This document shows positions 15,849 through 24,559 of a stretch of DNA of 64,000 bases, one piece after another. Numbering within the stretch: position 1 is the first letter of the stretch; every line of letters starts with the position of its first letter. Origin of the DNA: Bog-756 sp963833585 (GTDB lineage Bacteria > Actinomycetota > Acidimicrobiia > Acidimicrobiales > RAAP-2); NCBI GenBank assembly GCA_963833585.1, contig CAWHYF010000006.1, positions 620,001 through 684,000 of the forward strand. Direction: 5' to 3'. The notes beneath the pieces were generated by a model, which was not told where the DNA came from, did not search any database, and saw nothing but the letters and a program-made list of their open reading frames with translations. Made by a program: the position numbers and the translations under genes.

Positions 15849-16640
15849 TCAGGCCATCGGGGACGGGCGGTCGGCCATTGCCAACCAGGCCAGGGCGTCG
15901 AGGGCCCGGACCTGGCCCGGGAGGGTGAGATCGGCGGCCGCCGGGACCCGGGGATCGGTCTCGTCGTCGAGCACCGCCACGGCCCGGGTGGTGGCACCCC
16001 GCTCCCGCAGGGCGGTCAAGGCGGTGAACGCCGGGAGGTCCCCGAGGTCGTCACCGAAGTAGCCGGCCGCCGAGCAGGAACCGGCCAGCCTGGTGACCAC
16101 CGAACCCTTGTCCACGTCGAGGGGGGGGCGCAGCTCGATCGACATGCGTCCCGGGTGGGCCCGGAGGCCCGAGCGCCCGACCTCGGCGGCCACCGCGTCG
16201 ACCACCCAGCCCTCGGCGGTCGGGACCTGCCGCCAGTGGACGGTGACCGCCAAGCCCTTGGGCTCGACCAACACACCGGCCGGGGCTCGACGCCGCAGAT
16301 CGGCCACGGCGGCGTCGATCGACCGCTGCCACGGCTCGGCATCCGGCTCGACGGCGATCCGGCCGTCGCCCCACGACTGCTCGAGCCCGTAGAGACCGAC
16401 GAACCGGACCCGGTGACCCGGGTGCGGCGGTGCCGGAAGGGCCAGATGCTCCTCCAGAAAGGAGACCGACCGCCCCGAGATCACCGCCACCTCACCGAAG
16501 CGTCCAGCCAGCAAGGCCAGGACCTCGGCGGCGCCGTCCACCGGCCGGGCGTCGTAGGGGTTCGCGACGATCGGCGACAGTGTGCCGTCGAAGTCGGTGA
16601 GGACGGCCGTCGTGCCCGGGTCGACCAGCAGCGGGGCCAG
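15849..16640 (-). CDS. otsB: Trehalose-6-phosphate phosphatase (OtsB), start uncertain
   Basis: HAD-superfamily phosphatase that dephosphorylates trehalose-6-phosphate. Motif I is DFDGTLSPIV (codons 16566-16595), motif II includes VISGRS, and motifs III/IV include the lysine region DKGSVV and GDDLGDLPAF. The nearest GTG (16541) would delete motif I, so translation must begin further upstream. No ATG, GTG or TTG exists in frame between there and the upstream gene. A CTG at 16640 gives a family-sized protein of 263 aa and is used here. A non-canonical start or a sequencing indel are both possible. Confidence 0.8.
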   Translation of the reverse strand: MAPLLVDPGTTAVLTDFDGTLSPIVANPYDARPVDGAAEVLALLAGRFGEVAVISGRSVSFLEEHLALPAPPHPGHRVRFVGLYGLEQSWGDGRIAVEPDAEPWQRSIDAAVADLRRRAPAGVLVEPKGLAVTVHWRQVPTAEGWVVDAVAAEVGRSGLRAHPGRMSIELRPPLDVDKGSVVTRLAGSCSAAGYFGDDLGDLPAFTALTALRERGATTRAVAVLDDETDPRVPAAADLTLPGQVRALDALAWLAMADRPSPMA

Positions 16641-16710
16641 GGCGGCCCGGACGCCGGCGCGGCGGCTCGGCCCGCAGGGGGCTTCCGGGTCGGACCATGG
16701 AGCCTGGCGA

Positions 16711-17265
16711 TCAGTTGACGGTGGACGTGGTGGACGTACTGGTCCGGTTGGCCAGGTCCGGTCCCACCACCACCAGCACCTCGGCAGGACCGATGGTGCT
16801 CACCGGGGCCGAGGTGGTGTAGGGCGCCACCGCGCTGGCCGGGAGGAGGAGGGTCTTGGCCAGCGACTCGGCGGCGGCCTTCTGTCCGGCCACGTAGAAG
16901 ACCTTGGAGGTGGTCACCCGGACCGAGGCGTTGACCGGGGGCACCATGTCCCAGCCCGACGTCTGGAGCTGGGTGGTCACCGCCCCGGCGGCGCCAGGCA
17001 CCCCCGAGGCGTTGGCGGCCAGCACCGGCACCCCGGACGGGGCGGTGGTGGTGGTGGTCGCGGGATGGGACGGGGCGGTGGTGGTCGACACGGCCGGTCC
17101 GGAGGACGTACCGGAGGTCGTGGTCGGATGGATCACCCCCAGCACCAGTACCGTGGTCACCACGAAGGCCACCAGCACGATGCCCGCCTTGATCACCGGA
17201 AAGCCGCCGCCGCTCCCTCCGGGACCCGCCGGGGGTCGTTCTGTTCGGTCGGGGGGCTGGGCCAC
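16711..17265 (-). CDS. LytR_C-domain membrane protein
   Basis: A 184-aa bitopic protein. A Pro/Gly-rich cytoplasmic head is followed by one membrane helix (about residues 25-45, IKAGIVLVAFVVTTVLVLGV) and a Thr/Ser/Pro-rich linker. A C-terminal domain of about 100 residues opens with VPVLAANASGVPGAAG, the pattern of the LytR_C domain (PF13399). This domain is found alone or at the end of LytR-CpsA-Psr ligases and is extracytoplasmic. Envelope function is likely but the partner is unknown. It lies 70 bp upstream of otsB and on the same strand. Confidence 0.72.
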   Translation of the reverse strand: MAQPPDRTERPPAGPGGSGGGFPVIKAGIVLVAFVVTTVLVLGVIHPTTTSGTSSGPAVSTTTAPSHPATTTTTAPSGVPVLAANASGVPGAAGAVTTQLQTSGWDMVPPVNASVRVTTSKVFYVAGQKAAAESLAKTLLLPASAVAPYTTSAPVSTIGPAEVLVVVGPDLANRTSTSTTSTVN

Positions 17266-17376
17266 TGGGTGCCAGCCTGCCTGGCGGGGGGGTGTGAAGC
17301 AAGCGTTTCCGATCGGGCCGCGGTCGGAGCCGGGTGGCCGGTCGCACCATGCCCTCGGCGATTTCCGGATGAGCCG

Positions 17377-17382
17377 TACAAT
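17377..17382 (+). promoter_or_regulatory. Possible -10 element of the tRNA-Thr gene
   Basis: TACAAT lies 31 nt upstream of the mature tRNA 5' end. No convincing -35 hexamer is seen at the right spacing, so this is weak. Confidence 0.3.
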
Positions 17383-17413
17383 GATCGGGGCACCGGGGAG
17401 GTCCCGGGACCGG

Positions 17414-17489
17414 GCCGGTGTGGCGCAGTTGGTAGCGCAGACGACTTGTAATCGTCAGGTCGTGGGTTCGATTCCCACCGCCGGCTCCA
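17414..17489 (+). tRNA. tRNA-Thr (anticodon TGT)
   Basis: A complete cloverleaf. The acceptor stem GCCGGTG pairs with CGCCGGC. The D-arm is GCGC-AGTTGGTA-GCGC, and the anticodon stem GACGA/TCGTC encloses loop CTTGTAA with anticodon TGT. The T-arm contains GGTTCGATTCC, and CCA is encoded (17487-17489). Its 3' 42 nt are the left boundary of a genomic island, and the gene remains intact after integration. Confidence 0.93.
17448..17489 (+). repeat. attL-like 42-bp direct repeat (inside tRNA-Thr)
   Basis: From the anticodon loop to the CCA end of the tRNA. It is identical to 24471-24512. Confidence 0.88.
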
Positions 17490-17579
17490 TCCAGTTCGCT
17501 GAAGACGTGCCTGATCGTGGTGACAGGTCATCAGACACCGGTGGGCTGATGCCGGGCATCCTGGTGAAGAGGACGCCAT
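17481..17579 (+). repeat. Diverged ~100-bp direct repeat, copy 1
   Basis: It begins with the final nine bases of the tRNA (CCGGCTCCA) and runs 90 bp beyond it. It is about 90% identical, with small indels, to 18927-19025. Together the copies flank the IS481-type element. Confidence 0.75.
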
Positions 17580-17591
17580 GATCTCTGTCGT

Positions 17592-18896
17592 AATAACGGT
17601 TGATGCTTGACACTCCGGCTCCCATCAGCCTCCGCTGTTTGCAGCGAGAGGAGATGGGCCGAGTGCTCATGGAGCTGAGAAAGGTGCAACAGCGTTACGA
17701 CGCCGTCCTAGACGTCATTCGAGGTGGCCTGACCGTCACCGAGGTGGCCAAGGCCTATGGGGTGACCCGACAGAGTGTCTACTCCTGGCTGAACCGCTAT
17801 GAGGATGGTGGACTGGAGGCGCTGGCCGAGCAGACCCACCGCCCGAGATCCTGTCCCCACCAGATCACTCCGGTGATCGAGGCCCGGATCCTCGAGATGC
17901 GACGACAACACCCGAGTTGGGGCCCCATCCGGCTGGTCCACCCACCTGGCGCGGGAACGGAAGAAGGACATCCCCCTCCCACGTGGCCGTCTATCGGGCC
18001 CTGGTCCGCCATGACCTTGCTCGATCCCAAGTCCATGCGGAAGAAGCTCCCCAATTACAAGCGATGGGAACGGGGACGAGACCATGGAGCTCTGGCAGAT
18101 GGACATCGTGGGCGGCGTCCTCTTGGAGGACGGCACCGAGGTGCAAGGTGCTCACCGGCGTCGACGACCACTGCCGATACTGTGTCTGCGCCGGCATCAT
18201 GGTCCGGGCCACCGCCCGACCGGTCTGTGTGCTTCTTCGGGCAGGCCCTGGAGCACCATGCGGTGCCCGAGGAGATCCTCACCGACAACGGGAAGGTCTT
18301 CACCGCCCGATTTGGCCTGAAGCCCACCGAGGTGCTCTTCGACCGGATCTGCCACGACAACGGGATCAAACACCGCCTCACCGCCCCGGCGTCCCCCACG
18401 ACCACGGGGAAAGTAGAACGGTTCCACCGGACCTACCGGCAGGAGTTCCTGGCCGGGCAGATCTTACCCAGCCTGCGCCTCGCCCAGAAGGCCCTCGATA
18501 CCTGGGTGGAGGAGTACAACACGGAGCGACCCCACCAGAGCCTCGGAATGCTGACCCCGGCCGAGCGTTTCTCTGTGGGGCGCGACGAGGACTCCCCGAT
18601 GCCACCGCTCGATCTGAGCCGACATTCCGCGAGGTCGCTCGGGTGCCGATGGGTCTCCCGGACCGTGCTCAACAGCGTCCACTATCTCGGTGTCCGACCA
18701 AGTGCTCAGCGCAGGCAAGCACCGGAGCGGCGAGATCGTCGATGTCCGGGTGACCGAGAAACTCCTCGAGGTCTGGTCAGGCAACGAACTGATCGAGACC
18801 GTGCTGCGCCCATCGAAGGGGGGTGGTGCGGAAGAAGCGAGCCGAGGTGCCACTCGAAATATTGAATCGGCGTGTCAGATCTTCAACCGTTACGGA
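17592..18896 (+). mobile_element. IS481-family insertion sequence (degenerate)
   Basis: The ends are related inverted repeats: AACGGTTGATGCTTGACAC at 17595-17613 and, reversed, AACGGTTGAAGATCTGACAC at 18872-18891. The length of ~1.3 kb fits IS481. The single transposase frame it contains is broken by several indels. No clean target-site duplication is visible, which agrees with an old insertion. Confidence 0.75.
17654..18890 (+). pseudogene. IS481-type DDE transposase, multiply frameshifted
   Basis: Pieces of one protein are spread over different frames. The N-terminal helix-turn-helix (LTVTEVAKAYGVTRQSVYSW) and MRRQHPSWGPIRLVH are in one frame. SHVAVYRALVRHDL, then ELWQMDIVGG, then LTGVDDHCRYC lie in shifted frames. 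The ILTDNGKVF to TTTGKVERFHRTYRQEF block returns to the first frame. The C-terminal domain (HRSGEIVDVRVTEKLLEVWS) is in yet another frame. At least four indels are needed, for example an extra C near 17939. The three DDE acidic positions can still be recognised but no intact protein can be made. Confidence 0.85.
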
Positions 18897-19208
18897 TCTG
18901 ACAAACATCACCCGTTCCAATGCACACCGGCTCCATCCAGTTCGCTGACGAAGTGGCCTTCGTGGTGCAGGTCATCCAGACCACCGGTGGGCTGACGCCG
19001 GGCATCCTGGCGAAGAGGACGCCATTCCCGTACTTCCAGCCGTGCTGGAGCAGCAGCTTGACCGGTTCTCCCGGCGCTCCGGCCCGGAACTCCCGACCGC
19101 TGGCAGCGACGTCGGAAGGTCGAAGGAGTACGATCGTCCAGGCAGGGAACGGTGAGACGGCTCGTCAGATGCGCCGAAAACCATTGACGGCTCTTTTGGA
19201 GAGCAACA
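18894..19208. other. Intergenic stretch between IS and acyltransferase
   Basis: It contains copy 2 of the diverged 100-bp repeat (18927-19025) and then about 180 bp with no gene, RNA or clear promoter that I can recognise. Confidence 0.5.
18927..19025 (+). repeat. Diverged ~100-bp direct repeat, copy 2
   Basis: Starts with the same CCGGCTCCA tRNA tail as copy 1 and continues through CCGGTGGGCTGACGCCGGGC. It appears to be a second, older tRNA-end junction internal to the island. Confidence 0.75.
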
Positions 19209-21569
19209 GTGCGATCGATTAGTGAGACACCGGAACCCGGGGTGGTAGTGCACCCTCCGGTGCCGTTCCGACACGATCGCCGTCAGTCAGTTCTCGAAGC
19301 GGGGACGGCACCGGAGGACCGGAGGTTCCGTCCCGACGTCCAGGGCCTCCGAGCCGTAGCGGTCCTGCTCGTCGTGTTGTTTCACTCCCATGTACCGGGC
19401 GTAGCCGGCGGTTACGTGGGCGTCGACGTCTTTTTCGTGATCTCCGGTTTCGTGATCACCGGGGTCCTGCTCCGCGAGCACGGTTCCACCGGTTCGATGT
19501 CGCTGCGTGCCTTCTACGGGCGACGGGCTCGACGCATCATTCCGGCAGCGACTCTGGTCATCGTCGTGGCGGTCATCGGCTCGTATCTGGCCCTCGGTCC
19601 GGTCAGCGGCGGCCAGACCGCCACCGATGGCATCTGGGCATCGATCTTTCTCGTAAACGTTCACTTTGCCGCCACCGGGACCAACTACCTGGCCTCCCAG
19701 CTACCCCCGTCCGTGCTCCAGAACTACTGGTCACTGGCCGTCGAAGAGCAGTTCTATCTGGTCTATCCGGTGATCTTCCTGGTCGTTGGGAGACTGTCGC
19801 GGCGCCTCTCGCTGCGACGCCGTCTCGGGATCGTCCTCGGCCTCGTGGTGGTCGCGTCGTTCATCGATTCGATCGTCCAGACCTCGGCCGATCCGACCGC
19901 TGCCTTCTTCTCGCCATTTACCCGGGCATGGGAGCTGGCCCTTGGGGGACTGGTGGCCGTGTGCACTGTCAGCCTGCGCCGCCTGCCGGCCCGACCCGCC
20001 GCTGTCCTCTCGTGGCTGGGCTTCGCGTCCATCCTGTGTGCTGCCCACTTCTACACCTCGGCCACCACCTATCCGGGCTGGGTGGTGGCCCTCCCGGTGG
20101 TCGGAGCAGCGCTGGTTATCGCCGGGGGGGTCGCCCAACCGACGTTCGGGGTCGAGGCACTCCTACGAGTGAAAACGTTGCAATGGATCGGGTTGATCTC
20201 CTACTCGTGGTATCTGTGGCACTGGCCGGTACTCACCATTGCCACCGAGCGGCGAGGGACAGACAGCTTGTCCACCGTCGAATCCCTGGGCTGGGTACTC
20301 CTGTCGCTCGGCCTGGCCGTCATCACCTACCGCCTGATCGAGAACCCGATCCGACGGAGCCGGACTCTCGTCCTCAGCAAGTGGGCCAGTCTGGTGCTCG
20401 GCGGATGCCTGGTGGTTTCCACCCTCGCCGTGGCCAGTATTGAACTCCATGTCCATAACCAGGGGACCTTGGCGGTTCCAGGCCTCGCCGGACTGAAGAC
20501 CAACACCACCTGCCCATCTCCCACCGGGCAGCAACTTGCTTCTTTGATGGGCACCGGCCCGGCACCGAGCCGGCGAGTCGTCGCCCGGGTCATGCTGGTC
20601 GGAGACTCCACCGCTTGCACCATGCTGCCGGGACTCGAAGCCATTGGGTCCCAGGAGGGTGTCCAGGTGGAGGATGCGGCTGTCATCGGGTGCGGCGTGG
20701 TCAGTGGGGAGATCGCGCCCCTCTACATCGACGGCGAGAACGTCTACCGCGATTCGAAGCACTGCCAGACCCGTGCCATCGCCCTGGAAGAACAGACCCT
20801 ACGGATTGATCGTCCGAATATCGTTCTGTGGGCCAGTACGTGGGAGAGAATGGCCCTCGTGGTAGGAGACGGCGACCACCAGAAGGTGCTCACCCCAGGT
20901 TCGCCGCAGTGGAGGGCCGTATTGACGCAACGCATCCAGAGCCGAGTTCAGTTGTTCGCCGCAGCCGGGGCCAAGGTGGTGATGCTGACGCAGCCGCCAT
21001 TCGCGAGGACCGGACACCCAACCGGACCGAGTGCCACCGATGCGAATTTCGTGCATCTGAACTCCTTACTGACGCAGTTCGCGCTCCACCGGCCGCAGGT
21101 TAGGTTGGTCAATCTGTCTGCTCACGTCTGCCCGACCGGACCACCCTGCCCGCAGGTCACCGACGGTCTGGGCTATCGGACCGACGGTGCGCATTACTCG
21201 GCCGACGGCTCCTTGGCCGTGGCACGGTGGCTGCTACCCCAACTGGGCATCAGCGACTTGCATCCGTCAACCCAACCCCTTCCGATGATGACGGTGGTAC
21301 TACCGAGAAACGGAATGTCCGTTAAGGGTATGCAGTTTGTGCTCGCCACCGCGCCATACCACCTCGGCGTGTCCAAGGTGGAGTTTCGGCTCACCGGCGG
21401 CCCGTTTCGCGGCCAACTCATTGCGACCACTGACTTCACCACGGAGTGGAACTTCATCTGGAACACGACCACGGTGCCCAACGGGAGCTACAAACTAGAC
21501 AGTGTCGCTTTCGATGCCAGCGGTCATCACGTGAACAGCAAGGCGATCACAGTACGAGTAGCGAACTAA
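19209..21569 (+). CDS. OafA/YrhL-type acyltransferase with C-terminal SGNH domain
   Basis: A 786-aa envelope enzyme. The N-terminal acyltransferase-3 domain (about residues 35-400) opens with RPDVQGLRAVAVLLVVLFHS. It shows the typical VGVDVFFVISGFVITGVLLR, the R-R-ARRIIPAA turn, NYWSLAVEEQFYLVYP and roughly ten membrane helices. An extracytoplasmic SGNH-hydrolase-like domain follows, with MLVGDSTACTMLPGLEA as the GDS-like block and DGAHYSADGS as the D-x-x-H block. A final ~90-residue beta-rich segment is extra. Such proteins O-acylate cell-surface glycans or lipids. The GTG start is tentative. The island location suggests acquired surface modification. Confidence 0.87.
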   Translation: MRSISETPEPGVVVHPPVPFRHDRRQSVLEAGTAPEDRRFRPDVQGLRAVAVLLVVLFHSHVPGVAGGYVGVDVFFVISGFVITGVLLREHGSTGSMSLRAFYGRRARRIIPAATLVIVVAVIGSYLALGPVSGGQTATDGIWASIFLVNVHFAATGTNYLASQLPPSVLQNYWSLAVEEQFYLVYPVIFLVVGRLSRRLSLRRRLGIVLGLVVVASFIDSIVQTSADPTAAFFSPFTRAWELALGGLVAVCTVSLRRLPARPAAVLSWLGFASILCAAHFYTSATTYPGWVVALPVVGAALVIAGGVAQPTFGVEALLRVKTLQWIGLISYSWYLWHWPVLTIATERRGTDSLSTVESLGWVLLSLGLAVITYRLIENPIRRSRTLVLSKWASLVLGGCLVVSTLAVASIELHVHNQGTLAVPGLAGLKTNTTCPSPTGQQLASLMGTGPAPSRRVVARVMLVGDSTACTMLPGLEAIGSQEGVQVEDAAVIGCGVVSGEIAPLYIDGENVYRDSKHCQTRAIALEEQTLRIDRPNIVLWASTWERMALVVGDGDHQKVLTPGSPQWRAVLTQRIQSRVQLFAAAGAKVVMLTQPPFARTGHPTGPSATDANFVHLNSLLTQFALHRPQVRLVNLSAHVCPTGPPCPQVTDGLGYRTDGAHYSADGSLAVARWLLPQLGISDLHPSTQPLPMMTVVLPRNGMSVKGMQFVLATAPYHLGVSKVEFRLTGGPFRGQLIATTDFTTEWNFIWNTTTVPNGSYKLDSVAFDASGHHVNSKAITVRVAN

Positions 21570-22141
21570 CCCGTTGGTTGGGCCAGAATGGCGGCGAGTA
21601 GGGCGCTGGCATTGGTGCCGTCAGGGATCGAATCGATGGGTCGGGGTCGCCCCGGTTGGCATTCTGGGCAGGCGACGGCTGCTACCGCGTCAGGTGCGTC
21701 GAGCGCACCCCGGGTCAATACTGGGGCCACGGCTGAAGAAAAGGACGGGGAAACCCTGAAGTGGAGTCCAATGAGCGGATAGGGCGGGTGCATCTGCAGG
21801 TCCAGCGGGTCCTGGCTGGGCTGATCCCCCGAGGGTGCCCCTGTCGACTTCTCAGTGGGCCCTCGCTGCGTCCGGCTATCGTGGCCGCCCACGTCATCGT
21901 CACTCTGGTCAGTCGACGGCAGCCCCCGCCCCCAGTCGAAGATACCGGGTGGTCCTCAGGCTCCTGTCGTCACTCTCTGGGTCTCCGGGCACGGTGGCCT
22001 CCCCATCTCGTCCCAGGCTACAGACCAGGTCCTGGGGCAGGACAGGCATTCCGGCCCTTTCCATGGACAGTATGTCGGCGTAGGTTCTGGTCGCGGAAGT
22101 CTGGTTGGGTTGTCTCGGGGCGACGCGAAAGGAATTAGACC
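21570..22141. other. 572-bp stretch without a recognisable gene
   Basis: Short open frames exist on both strands, but none shows a recognisable domain, a good ribosome site or codon use unlike chance. It may be the remains of a deleted gene in the island. Confidence 0.45.
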
Positions 22142-24020
22142 TTGCAGCAAGTGGACCCCGAAAGGGTCGCGAAAGAAGACTCGGGGGTGACATCACAACC
22201 ACCCGGTGGCCGGAGCTCATCAAGGAGTCGGATTTCCAATCTGAATTGGACCTACGAGCTCTTCTACTGCCTCGCCGTGATCGGCGCGGCTGCGCTCGTC
22301 CTCACCCTCGCCGGGCGCCGCTCCGGATGGCCGGTGGGGCAGACATTCGGGCAGGATCCGGTGCTGGTACAGATCTACGCAGCTCATTTCCGCCATGGTG
22401 ACTTTTTCCCCGTCTGGTCAAGCAGCGATGCGTTCGGTATGGGGACGCCCACGCCGCTCTTCTATCACAAAGCGTTCTTTATCGTCGGCGGAGTTGTCTT
22501 CATCATGCTGGGCGGCGCGCTCAAGACGACTCTGCTGGTGACCTTGGCCTTCTTCATGGTCGTCGGTGCATACGGCATGAGGCAAGCCCTCGGGGTCGTC
22601 ACCGCGCAGCGTTTCCTCCAGGTCGTAGGCTCGCTCGGCTTCCTGTTCACCAACTGGGCGTTCGTGGAGTGGTTGAGCCGGGGGGACCTCGCTGAAATTC
22701 TCAGGCCTGATGGTGGTTCCATGGCTTCTGTACTGGTGTCTGACTCTGGTCAAGGACCGGCGGGTGTCCTGGGTAATCGTTCCGACGATGGTCGGGCTCG
22801 TCGATGCCCACAGTGCGGTGGCGCTGGTGTCGACGATCGTACTGGGCGTCACCGCTGTCACCTTTCTCGCCACGTTCGGCGTCGCCGGCTTGCGCGCCGT
22901 CTACGGGAGGCTCCTGATTGCCGCGGGTGCTACCACCTTGATCCTGGCGCCAATGCTTGTGGCCGAACTCGAGATGAGTCGCTTTTACGACCCGGTCTCC
23001 AAGATCACCCAATTCGGTGCCACTGTCTCCCACAATTTTACCGATCCATGGTGGTCCTATTTCTATCTGTCGTCGTACCGTTGGCTGTCGCGGACGAACA
23101 CGCACCTCGACGTTCAGCTGGATTTTGCCATCACGTTCATCCTCGCGGTCGGTCTGTTCACAGTGATCGTCCGCTGGGCTAGACGTTCGGCAGTTCGTGG
23201 GCCATCAACGGTCCCCGCCGCGAGCCGGCCTGTGGCTGCCGTCCTCATTGTGAGCCTGGCGCTCTATCTGTTCCTGCAGTTCCCCGTTTCTCTTCCCCTC
23301 TACGACGTGCTCTCGCCATTCAAGGTGATCACCTTTCCGTTTCGAATGATGACGTTCATCACCCCTCTTGCCCTGCTTCTGGCGGCAGTGGTCGCAGACT
23401 GGTATCTCCGTGTCACGAGAGTCCGGTGGCCTCACGCATCGTTGCGGGTACCCGCTGTATTGGCCGGCCTGTGGTTGTCGGTCCTCGTCCTCCTCTCACC
23501 TGTCACCGCCCATGAGCCTCCGTTGGCCAACGGTTTCTTTCCGAATGTCCCGTTCCTCTCCGTTGAGGATTTAACCCCGCCGCCGAATGTGAGCTTCCAA
23601 AGCTATCCAGGGATATCTGCCGAAGCCTTTCCGCTGTTCATCGAATACATGCCGAAGGTGGTTGGATCCAACGGACATGAGCTTCTCAGCGACGCCCCGC
23701 TCTACCAAAAGCTGCACGCCGACCATCACGAGGCAACTTCCCTCTCGTCAGTACCCTGCTCGGTGGTCGAGAAACCGGGTACTCCCTTCGAGGCTCTGCA
23801 GGTCACCTACACAGTGACCTGCAGAGGGCCAACGTTGGTGGCCCTCCCGATCAGTTACAACGCGTTCACAGGCATCGACGAACAGGACCCCGGTGGACAG
23901 GTGCGACCGCTCGTTGTGCACCACGTACCAACCGACCCCCGAATTGTGGTTCGTATTGGCAACGCCCGGCCTCACACTCTCGTCGCCCATCTTCCCACCC
24001 TGGCCCGAATCTTGTTCTAG
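22142..24020 (+). pseudogene. Multi-spanning membrane protein (GT-C/PTPS-related type), single frameshift
   Basis: Two overlapping frames form one protein of about 625 aa. The first half runs from 22142 with IYAAHFRHGDFFPVWSSS and LFYHKAFFIVGG and stays in frame to GDLAE. There GAAATTC (22694-22700) seems to carry one extra A. Removing it gives DLAEFSGLMVVPWLLYWCL and joins the second frame, which runs to 24020. About ten hydrophobic helices plus an extracytoplasmic tail resemble the 6-pyruvoyl-tetrahydropterin-synthase-related/YfhO-like membrane proteins near glycan genes. The TTG start is uncertain. It is either a recent pseudogene or a sequencing indel. Confidence 0.72.
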
Positions 24021-24210
24021 CCACGAATGGCGCCGCTACCCTGAGAGCGTTAGGACCGTTGCCCTTTGAACTCCGCCCACGATCCAGGCTGGGGAAATGC
24101 AGCTCGATCTAGTTGGGTGGTTGGCCCAGGTTGCTAGGAACAGCTCGGACCACCCGGCACTCCGATCAAGGATGGTCATGCCACCCCTCAACTGCTTAAC
24201 GGAGGAAGGG

Positions 24211-24471
24211 ATGGCCGTGACCCTCGTAGAAGCTGCTCCAGGGATCACGGGTGGTGTCGACACCGGCTCCGACAAAACACTGGCGGCCGCGCTGGGCCCG
24301 TTGGGTCGGCCCGTCGGCACCGCCTACTTCAGTGCTGATGCCGGTTGGGTCTCACCGCGTCCCGAAGGGGATCAGCGAGTTACCGCGCTCGATCGGGTCA
24401 CCATCTCCAAACAGGTGAAATGGGACGCCGGGACAAGGGACGACGCCGCGCGAACTGAGCGAGTTCTCTAG
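24211..24471 (+). pseudogene. IS110-family transposase N-terminal remnant
   Basis: The segment ITGGVDTGSDKTLAAALGPL followed by GRPVGTAYFSADAGW matches the start of IS110 transposases. In those, a GVDTHKD-type RuvC-like motif supplies the first catalytic Asp and a short GTASF-type strand follows. Here the His-Lys pair is altered and the frame ends after about 85 residues, at the attR repeat. GGAGGAAGG precedes the ATG at 24211. Only the 5' end of the element survives. Confidence 0.62.
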
Positions 24472-24512
24472 TAATCGTCAGGTCGTGGGTTCGATTCCCA
24501 CCGCCGGCTCCA
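24471..24512 (+). repeat. attR-like 42-bp direct repeat (tRNA-Thr 3' fragment)
   Basis: An exact copy of the 3' 42 nt of tRNA-Thr, without the 5' half, so it is not a functional tRNA. It marks the right end of the island. A small hairpin just beyond it may be the original tRNA terminator. Confidence 0.88.
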
Positions 24513-24520
24513 CGCATTCG

Positions 24521-24536
24521 CCCGCTTCGTCGCGGG
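24521..24536 (+). terminator. Hairpin just past attR, possible original tRNA-Thr terminator
   Basis: CCCGC-TTCGTC-GCGGG forms a five-pair stem nine bases after the CCA of the tRNA fragment. If so, island insertion separated the tRNA from its terminator. There is no U-tract. Confidence 0.35.
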
Positions 24537-24559
24537 ATTCCGCCGTGGCCCGGTCGAGG

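Larger units (their letters stand above)
17448..24512. mobile_element. Genomic island integrated at tRNA-Thr
   Basis: The last 42 nt of the tRNA gene (17448-17489) recur perfectly at 24471-24512, bracketing about 7 kb of visibly lower-GC DNA. This is the structure left by site-specific integration into a tRNA 3' end. The cargo is a decayed IS481-type element, a surface-glycan-type acyltransferase, a frameshifted membrane protein and an IS110 remnant. No tyrosine recombinase gene remains, so the island cannot excise by itself. Downstream of 24512 the base composition and gene style return to those of the chromosome. Confidence 0.85.

Noticed and set aside
21566..21892. 108-aa minus-strand open frame in the island gap
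   Set aside because: No domain, signal peptide or ribosome site; not distinguishable from chance.
24471..24512. Second tRNA-Thr gene
   Set aside because: Only the 3' half of the cloverleaf is present; it is an attachment-site copy.
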